Positions 1-5,121 of a DNA stretch of 19,097 bases are shown piece after piece. Within the stretch, counting starts at the first letter, position 1, and every line of letters starts with the position of its first letter. The position numbers were made by a program, and so were the translations under genes. The stretch comes from JBJENW01 sp051880395 (GTDB taxonomy: Bacteria; Bacillota; Clostridia; Lachnospirales; Lachnospiraceae): contig JBJENW010000097.1 of NCBI GenBank assembly GCA_051880395.1, forward strand, positions 1-19,097. Direction: 5' to 3'. A model generated the notes under the pieces. It was not told where the DNA came from. It worked only from the letters and a program-made list of their open reading frames with translations, and did not search any database.

Positions 1-170
1 TTGATTCTTACTTGCGCGTACAATTTTGTGCAGACTGTCCGACATTCGAAAAACAACAAAAATAAAGCATCCCAATCCCACCCGTCCGAACTCGACTTCA
101 TTTCTGCCTAGCCACTTTTGAACCAGCCGCCTCTGTATTCTCTACCATCCGAATGCCGGAAACGTCCGCA
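1..170 (-). repeat. Partial copy (L) of a GC-rich dispersed repeat
   Basis: This stretch matches 18797-18966 in the same direction along nearly its whole length. Shared identical runs include GTGCAGACTGTCCGAC, CAAAAATAAAGCATC and CTCGACTTCATTTCTG. Similarity stops at the GTCCGCA near 170, just before the secA terminator, so this copy lacks the outer ~60 nt present in the right-hand copies. Its first bases correspond to the hairpin apex of the right-hand palindrome, so a partner arm may lie outside the window. I see no gene in it; short frames through it are repeat-derived. Confidence 0.85.
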
Positions 171-171
171 C

Positions 172-208
172 AAAAAGGGATCATGCGATGAAAATCGCAT
201 GATCCCCC
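172..208 (-). terminator. Rho-independent terminator of secA
   Basis: On the minus strand a perfect 13-bp stem (GGGATCATGCGAT paired with ATCGCATGATCCC, loop TTTC) is followed by TTTTTG. It starts about 20 nt after the secA stop codon, which is the normal distance. Confidence 0.93.
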
Positions 209-230
209 TTTGAAAATTCTGCTGTCTATT

Positions 231-2801
231 TTATGCAAATCTTCCGCAGCAGTTTTTGTATTTTTTACCGCTTCCGCATGGACACGGATCATTCGGATAA
301 ATTTTCGCAGACTGACGTTTTTTCGGTGCATTCGGCGTCGAATCATCTTTGTTCGTTCCGGTTACTTTTGCAACCTGCTCACGCTCTACTTTCTGTTCAA
401 TGCTGACATGGAACAACGTCTTTACTGTATCCTCTTGGATGTTGCTGATCATGTTGTCAAACATATCAAATCCAGCCATCTTGTATTCGACTAACGGATC
501 ACGCTGTCCATATGCCTGCAAACCGATTCCCTGACGGAGCTGATCCATATCATCAATATGATCCATCCATTTATTATCAATAACTTTTAACAATACGACA
601 CGCTCCAACTCGCGGAATGCTTCCGGTTCCGGAAATTCCGTTTCTTTTGTCTCGTACAGTTTCACCGCTTCTTCTTTCAGAGCCTGTTTTAATTCTTTGA
701 CATTCTTATACTTCTCAGCATCGGATTCCTCTAATGGTTTCAGTGGAATGATCGGCAGTAAGATCTGATTCAATTCTGCCAAATTCCACTCGTCATTCGG
801 GATATCACTCGAAATCACTGTATCAACACAATCCTCGACACGATCCGTGATCATCTTGTAGATGGCGTCACGCATATTTTCACCATCTAACACACGACGT
901 CTCTCATCATAAATGATCTCACGCTGATCATTCGAAACCTGATCGTACTCTAACAGATTTTTACGAATACCAAAGTTATTTCCTTCAATCTTCTTCTGCG
1001 CTTTTTCAATCGCACTCGTCAAAGATTTATGTGTGATCGGTTCATCTTCCGGCACACCAAGTGCATTAAACATGCTCATCAGTTTCTCAGAACCAAACAA
1101 ACGCATCAGATCATCTTCCAGAGAAATATAAAACTGGGATTCTCCCGGATCACCCTGACGTCCGGAACGACCACGCAACTGATTGTCGATTCGTCTGGAT
1201 TCATGACGTTCTGTACCAATGATCTTCAAACCGCCCGCTTCTTTTGCTTCCTCATCCAACTTAATATCCGTACCTCGACCAGCCATGTTCGTTGCGATCG
1301 TAACCGCCCCATGCTGTCCTGCCTGAGATACGATCTCAGCCTCTTGTTCATGATACTTTGCATTCAAGACATTATGCTTGATTCCGCGGCGTTTTAACAT
1401 CCCACTGATTTCTTCCGAAGTATCAATATTGATCGTACCAACCAGTACTGGCTGACCTTTTCTGTGTGATTCTGCTACTGCATCTACAACCGCACGATAT
1501 TTTTCTCGTTTTGTCTTATAAACAATATCTTCTTTATCGTCACGGATCACCGGCTTATTTGTCGGAATCGCAACAACATCCATATTATAAATATCACGGA
1601 ATTCTTTTTCTTCCGTCAATGCGGTACCGGTCATACCTGCTTTCTTTTCAAATTTATTAAAGAAGTTCTGGAATGTGATCGTTGCAAGTGTTTTACTCTC
1701 TCTCTTTACTTTTACATGCTCTTTTGCCTCAATCGCCTGATGAAGGCCATCGGAATACCGACGTCCCGGCATAATACGTCCGGTAAACTCATCAACGATC
1801 ATTACCTGGTCATCCTGAACGACATAATCCTGGTCACGGAACATCAGATTATGTGCACGCAGTGCCAAAATGACATTGTGCTGAATCTCCAGGTTTTCCG
1901 CGTCTGCCAGATTATCAATTTTAAAGAACTGCTCTACTTTCTTCACACCCTGGCTGGTCAGGTTTACAACTTTATCCTTTTCATTTACAATGAAATCGCC
2001 GTCCTCTTCCTGCACCACGCCCATGATGGCATCCATTTTTGTATATTCCGGCAGATCTTTACCACGTACCATCTGCTGTGCCAGAATGTCACACGCTTCA
2101 TACAGTTTCGTAGATTTACTGCTCTGTCCGGAAATAATCAACGGTGTTCTCGCCTCATCGATCAAAACGGAATCGACCTCATCGATAATAACATAGTGCA
2201 ACCCGCGCTGTACCAGCTGTTCTTTATAAATGACCATGTTATCACGCAGATAGTCAAATCCAAGCTCATTATTTGTAATATATGTAATATCACAAGCGTA
2301 CTGTTCCTGACGCTCCTTGCTGTCCATAGAGTTCAATACAACACCGACTTTTAATCCCAGGAATTCATGAACCTGTCCCATCTGCTCGGCATCACGCTTT
2401 GCCAGATAATCATTGACCGTTACGATATAAACCCCTTTTTCCTCTAACGCATTTAAATACGCCGGCATGGTAGAAACCAATGTTTTACCTTCACCGGTTT
2501 TCATCTCAGCGATTCGTCCCTGATGCAGGATAATACCACCGATCACCTGTACGCGATATGGCTCCATGCCAAGCACACGACGTGCTGCTTCTCTTACTAC
2601 GGCAAATGCTTCTGGAAGTAAATCATCCAGAGTAGCCCCCTCTTTTAGCCGTTTTTTAAATTCCTTTGTTTTTGCTTTTAAGTCTTCATCCGAAAGTTCC
2701 ATCATAGCCGGACGTAAATCCTCAATTTTTTTCACCAGAGGATTGATTCGTTTAACTTCGCGTTCGCTATGTGTTCCGAATACTTTTTCTATAACTCCCA
2801 T
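231..2801 (-). CDS. secA: Preprotein translocase ATPase SecA
   Basis: SecA is the cytoplasmic motor ATPase that pushes unfolded preproteins through SecYEG. The 856-residue protein has the full-length SecA layout. Walker A MKTGEGKT is at residues 100-107, followed by the DEAD-motor motifs TVNDYLAKRDAE and IIDEVDSVLIDEARTPLIIS. The preprotein-binding region, the second motor domain (TNMAGRGTDIKL, then QLRGRSGRQGDPG), the helical scaffold/wing, and a C-terminal SEC-C zinc motif with C840, C842, C851 and C852 follow. The ATG at 2801 is preceded by AGGAG at good spacing. A promoter lies at 2875-2903 and a terminator just after the stop, so it is probably a single-gene transcript. No second SecA is visible, so this is taken as the housekeeping copy. 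The identification is secure. Confidence 0.98.
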   Translation of the reverse strand: MGVIEKVFGTHSEREVKRINPLVKKIEDLRPAMMELSDEDLKAKTKEFKKRLKEGATLDDLLPEAFAVVREAARRVLGMEPYRVQVIGGIILHQGRIAEMKTGEGKTLVSTMPAYLNALEEKGVYIVTVNDYLAKRDAEQMGQVHEFLGLKVGVVLNSMDSKERQEQYACDITYITNNELGFDYLRDNMVIYKEQLVQRGLHYVIIDEVDSVLIDEARTPLIISGQSSKSTKLYEACDILAQQMVRGKDLPEYTKMDAIMGVVQEEDGDFIVNEKDKVVNLTSQGVKKVEQFFKIDNLADAENLEIQHNVILALRAHNLMFRDQDYVVQDDQVMIVDEFTGRIMPGRRYSDGLHQAIEAKEHVKVKRESKTLATITFQNFFNKFEKKAGMTGTALTEEKEFRDIYNMDVVAIPTNKPVIRDDKEDIVYKTKREKYRAVVDAVAESHRKGQPVLVGTINIDTSEEISGMLKRRGIKHNVLNAKYHEQEAEIVSQAGQHGAVTIATNMAGRGTDIKLDEEAKEAGGLKIIGTERHESRRIDNQLRGRSGRQGDPGESQFYISLEDDLMRLFGSEKLMSMFNALGVPEDEPITHKSLTSAIEKAQKKIEGNNFGIRKNLLEYDQVSNDQREIIYDERRRVLDGENMRDAIYKMITDRVEDCVDTVISSDIPNDEWNLAELNQILLPIIPLKPLEESDAEKYKNVKELKQALKEEAVKLYETKETEFPEPEAFRELERVVLLKVIDNKWMDHIDDMDQLRQGIGLQAYGQRDPLVEYKMAGFDMFDNMISNIQEDTVKTLFHVSIEQKVEREQVAKVTGTNKDDSTPNAPKKRQSAKIYPNDPCPCGSGKKYKNCCGRFA

Positions 2802-2837
2802 ACGATGCTCCTATCATTTTACTTCTTGACTTTTTTT

Positions 2838-2861
2838 GTAAAGAAAACTCTACTTCTTTAC
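2838..2861 (-). other. Small inverted repeat in the secA leader
   Basis: GTAAAGAA and TTCTTTAC form an 8-bp AT-rich inverted repeat with an 8-nt loop, placed between the predicted secA promoter and its ribosome binding site. On the minus strand it is followed by seven A residues rather than a T run, so it is not a terminator. It may be a weak leader hairpin or chance. Confidence 0.35.
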
Positions 2862-2874
2862 ACGACTGTTTTAT

Positions 2875-2903
2875 ATTGTACCACTTTTTCTGTCATGAAA
2901 CAA
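2875..2903 (-). promoter_or_regulatory. Predicted sigma-A promoter of secA
   Basis: Read on the minus strand: -35 TTGTTT (2898-2903), 17-bp spacer, -10 TACAAT (2875-2880). This would give a leader of about 65-70 nt before the ATG. Confidence 0.6.
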
Positions 2904-2945
2904 TATAAAATCACATGAACGTTTTGTAAATTTTTTGTGAAATAG

Positions 2946-2990
2946 GTGCAATCCACACTAAAATGTGCTAGTATTGCTTTAAAAAGGAGG
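2946..2990 (+). promoter_or_regulatory. Candidate promoter and strong RBS of the TSCPD gene
   Basis: An extended -10-like element (TG-C-TAGTAT, 2966-2974) follows a poor -35 (GTGCAA, 2946-2951) at 17-bp spacing. TTGTGA-18-TAAAAT (2935-2964) is an alternative. AAGGAGG at 2984-2990, 7 nt before the ATG, is an excellent ribosome binding site and fixes the start at 2998. The promoter assignment is tentative. Confidence 0.4.
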
Positions 2991-2997
2991 ATTATTT

Positions 2998-3258
2998 ATG
3001 CATTACATTTACAAAACACATGGCACTTGTTCGACACAGATTGCCTTGGATATTGAAGGAGATACCGTTCACAATGTCGTTTTCACCGGCGGCTGCAACG
3101 GAAATCTGCAGGCAATTCCGAAGCTGGTGGAAGGTTTAACCGTCTCACAGATAGAAGAAAAAATCGGTGGTATTCACTGCAATGGAAGACCGACTTCCTG
3201 TGGCGATCAGTTGGCTCGTGCATGTCGCGAAGCCTACAATGCTTCTTTAGCCCAATAA
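2998..3258 (+). CDS. TSCPD domain-containing protein, TIGR03905-like
   Basis: A small 86-residue protein made of a single TSCPD-type domain. This domain also occurs at the C-terminus of some class II (B12-dependent) ribonucleotide reductases, but the function of the stand-alone form is not established. Visible features are a GGCNGNL segment (residues 31-37), GIHCNGRPTSCGDQLA (58-73) and cysteines at 11, 33, 61, 68 and 76, which could bind a metal. The signature reads TSCGDQLA here rather than TSCPDQLA. The ATG at 2998 has a near-perfect Shine-Dalgarno. It diverges from secA, is monocistronic, and ends in the large hairpin at 3272-3386. Family assignment is firm; molecular role unknown. Confidence 0.9.
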   Translation: MHYIYKTHGTCSTQIALDIEGDTVHNVVFTGGCNGNLQAIPKLVEGLTVSQIEEKIGGIHCNGRPTSCGDQLARACREAYNASLAQ

Positions 3259-3271
3259 TCAACTTTCAAAC

Positions 3272-3386
3272 GATGCGGTGGGCACAGATAAGATCTCTTT
3301 CTTAGAGCACCTTTTGCTCAAAAACTTTTTCTGAAAGGCTTAGGTGCGCTAAAAAAACAGCTTATCTGTGCAGGACCGCATTTTTA
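3272..3386 (+). terminator. Large compound hairpin terminator after the TSCPD gene
   Basis: Three stacked stems fold about 107 nt into one arm. TGCGGT (3274-3279) pairs with ACCGCA (3375-3380). GCACAGATAAG (3282-3292) pairs perfectly with CTTATCTGTGC (3361-3371). TTAGAGCACCT (3302-3312) pairs with AGGTGCGCTAA (3342-3352) except at one position. TTTTT follows at once on the plus strand. It starts 15 nt after the TSCPD stop, so it should end that transcript. It is much larger than an ordinary terminator, with two internal loops and a 29-nt apical loop. It might be a small palindromic element recruited as a terminator, or a structured RNA. Confidence 0.75.
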
Positions 3387-3546
3387 TATATTGAAACCAT
3401 TGTACATACATTTCGTAATTGCCAGTTGATAGATTATTTTCACTCTAGTTTCTTGTTTTTTATTTTTGTATTATCAGAATATTTTTAAGATTATATCTTT
3501 TATTTCTGTTATAATTATATTTTATGTTATTTTTTTAGATTATTTG

Positions 3547-3575
3547 TTGACAAACTTCTTTTCCAGGTCTATAAT
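3547..3575 (+). promoter_or_regulatory. Consensus sigma-A promoter in front of a non-coding region
   Basis: A perfect TTGACA (3547-3552) is separated by exactly 17 bp from a perfect TATAAT (3570-3575), with T/A-rich DNA upstream that could serve as an UP element. Transcription should start near 3582 and run rightwards. No plus-strand protein gene follows before the terminator at 3895-3949. Confidence 0.9.
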
Positions 3576-3598
3576 AAGACCATAGAAATCAAACAGGG

Positions 3599-3678
3599 AA
3601 TCTAAAAGAAAGAGAGGTACAGACCACCGGGATAGTAATTTTTTCTTCATAATCTAAGAAAGAGAGGTACGGACCACC
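3599..3678 (+). repeat. Two tandem ~50-nt units inside the putative ncRNA
   Basis: Both units begin AATCTAA and continue into GAAAGAGAGGTACRGACCACC. They differ by a 2-nt indel and an A/G change, with the cores at 3611 and 3661. A degenerate third element (GTACAGAACC) lies at 3718-3727, in almost the same phase. Confidence 0.8.
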
Positions 3679-3894
3679 AGAAAGATGAGTGATTTGATTC
3701 CGTCTTTTAAGTCAGCAGTACAGAACCGATACCCACACAGGAAACCGTAAAGAAGGTTTAAAATGCAAAATAAAATTTTTTTATTTTCGCTTTGAAAGCA
3801 GGGTATGAAAAATGTAACTCGTTGAAACTGAAAGAAGAAAAAGAAAAAAATAAGACAGAAAAGAGGGTAAAGAAATTGGACACAGTGATGTGTA

Positions 3895-3949
3895 AGAGGA
3901 AACGATGAAAAAAAGTGATTAGTTTTTTCATTGTTTCCTCTATTTTTAT
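3895..3949 (+). terminator. Strong terminator of the putative ncRNA
   Basis: A 19-bp stem (3895-3913 with 3923-3941, one G-T wobble) beginning AGAGGAAACGATG closes over a 9-nt loop and is followed by ATTTTTATTT on the plus strand. The T run reaches the last bases of the convergent FliB gene. On the minus strand the hairpin has no following T run, so it should work mainly for the plus-strand transcript. Confidence 0.9.
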
Positions 3950-5047
3950 TTACAGATTCATAATACAGACCAGAAGCCGTTCAAAAGAACAGATTGGTTT
4001 CTGCAACAACTCTTTTTCAAAAATCTCCAGATTTTCGTCGGAGTGTTCCATCTCTTTCGCAAACAAATGTCCCACTTCTACAATATCGTCATAAACTTTA
4101 TTTAACTCTAAAATGATCAGTGTGGAAACGACGGAAAGTTTCATTTTTTCTAAAACTTCCTCATCATAGACTGCTCCGCAAAAATAAATAAAAACAAAAT
4201 ACGTCATCAACTGCTCCCACCAGAGTGCTGTCTCCTGTTGTCCATGAATATGCAGTTTTTCTGTTTCCTTCGACAATATGTTTTTCGCTTTTTGTAAAAG
4301 TTTCGGCCATTTCGGATTTAAAACCTCGAAGTTCTCAATTGCAGTAAGAAAGTCCATCATGTATTTTTGCGCGTCTTTTTTTCTATTACAATATGGCTCT
4401 AATTTTTTTGCAAAACGCACCTGCGCATTCGGTTTCTCATAGCGCTGCAACAGTTCGTCAATCTCATAAATCGCACCCTTTTTTACACGATTCTGAATAT
4501 CATGTGCCAATGCCAGTGCCATCGCCATACGAATACGGTAATTTGTCCCACGGTCCTGAACAAGTCGAAAGATCACCTCACGTGCATCTAAAAGTGCCGT
4601 ATACAAAAAGTAATCAAAGTCTTCATACATTTCGTCTTTTTCATCCTCTGTTGTCACAAAGTCGACACGATTCTCATTCGTAAGAATGATTCGCGCAGCC
4701 TCCGGACAGGATAATGTCAGCGATATTTCCCGAAGGTTTTCAAATTCTTCGATATGCCGTGGAAACATCCGACAAGTTTCACACAGACTGTCTTTTCCAC
4801 ATTCTATATAAAGATCGCACAGATTTTTGTCATTTAAAAAGGCACAACGCCCATTGTATATTTCAAACTGTTTCTTATCCCATCGGACCGAATTTTTCAA
4901 CCGATTTCCAAATCCTCCTTTTACCTGTCTATACTTTTCCAATGATTCATCATCGATATCGATCTCCCATCCGGCACAGCAGGTATCTGTGCATTCCGAT
5001 GCAATACATTCAAATTTTTCGTAATAATCCGGAACTGTGTATTCCAT
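3950..5047 (-). CDS. fliB: FliB-type flagellin lysine-N-methylase
   Basis: A 365-residue protein of the FliB family, which in Salmonella methylates lysine side chains of flagellin. Its N-terminal third is cysteine-rich as in the family: C14, C19, C23, C24, C68, C77, C83, C89, C92 and C114. These include a CTDTCCAGWEIDID segment and a C-x5-C-x2-C-R-M-F-P-R segment, consistent with an iron-sulfur cluster or another metal site. The C-terminal two thirds is helical and poorly conserved. No signal peptide is visible, so it is cytoplasmic. AAGGAGG lies 5-6 nt before the ATG at 5047. It follows the GTPase-NYN gene by 74 bp with no clear terminator between, so it may share that transcript. No flagellin gene is in the window, so the substrate is inferred from the family only. 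Confidence 0.85.
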   Translation of the reverse strand: MEYTVPDYYEKFECIASECTDTCCAGWEIDIDDESLEKYRQVKGGFGNRLKNSVRWDKKQFEIYNGRCAFLNDKNLCDLYIECGKDSLCETCRMFPRHIEEFENLREISLTLSCPEAARIILTNENRVDFVTTEDEKDEMYEDFDYFLYTALLDAREVIFRLVQDRGTNYRIRMAMALALAHDIQNRVKKGAIYEIDELLQRYEKPNAQVRFAKKLEPYCNRKKDAQKYMMDFLTAIENFEVLNPKWPKLLQKAKNILSKETEKLHIHGQQETALWWEQLMTYFVFIYFCGAVYDEEVLEKMKLSVVSTLIILELNKVYDDIVEVGHLFAKEMEHSDENLEIFEKELLQKPICSFERLLVCIMNL

Positions 5048-5077
5048 AATTTCCTCCTTTAAATGTCCTCTCAGAAT

Positions 5078-5104
5078 CTCACAAAATCAGGCACAAAGAG
5101 ACTC
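5078..5104 (-). repeat. 27-nt intergenic motif, copy 1
   Basis: Read on the minus strand this is GAGTCTCTTTGTGCCTGA followed by TTTTGTGAG. It matches 9583-9609 (opposite strand) at 24 of 27 positions. GAGTCTC can pair with the GAGATTC that follows, giving a 7-bp stem in the fliB leader. It lies in the spacer between the GTPase-NYN and fliB genes. Confidence 0.6.
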
Positions 5105-5121
5105 CGATAGAACATGAAATT

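Larger units (their letters stand above)
3582..3949 (+). ncRNA. Putative ~365-nt non-coding RNA, family not recognised
   Basis: The transcript is bounded by a perfect consensus promoter and a strong terminator, with no supported protein-coding frame between them. The best small frame (ATG at 3685, 21 codons) has only a weak ribosome binding site. The 5' third holds two near-identical units (3599-3628 and 3651-3678) with the core AGAGAGGTACRGACCACC, 50 nt apart, and a weaker GTACAGAACC 51 nt further on. Each GGTACRGACC can form a tiny GGT/ACC tetraloop hairpin. The middle has local stems (AAAATAAAA/TTTTATTTT near 3767-3787, then GCTTT/AAAGC). The 3' third is purine-rich and looks unstructured until the terminator. 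I do not recognise RNase P RNA, tmRNA, SRP RNA or a standard riboswitch. It lies between the TSCPD and FliB genes, convergent to FliB. It could also be the orphaned leader of a lost gene. Confidence 0.6.

Noticed and set aside
1716..2354. A 212-codon open frame on the plus strand antisense to secA
   Set aside because: It lies wholly inside secA, has no ribosome binding site, and its translation resembles no protein family; it is a shadow of the secA frame.
3608..3678. Guanidine-II (mini-ykkC) riboswitch, because of two small hairpins, one with an ACGG loop
   Set aside because: The first loop is ACAG rather than ACGR, stems are only 3 bp closed by T-A, and no transporter or carboxylase gene follows.
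3685..3750. A 21-codon small protein inside the putative ncRNA
   Set aside because: Its upstream AGAAAG is a weak ribosome binding site directly abutting the ATG, and the peptide has no recognisable feature; not excluded but unsupported.
3895..3949. Bidirectional terminator also serving fliB
   Set aside because: On the minus strand the stem is followed by CTTACACATC rather than a T run, so intrinsic termination of fliB here is doubtful.
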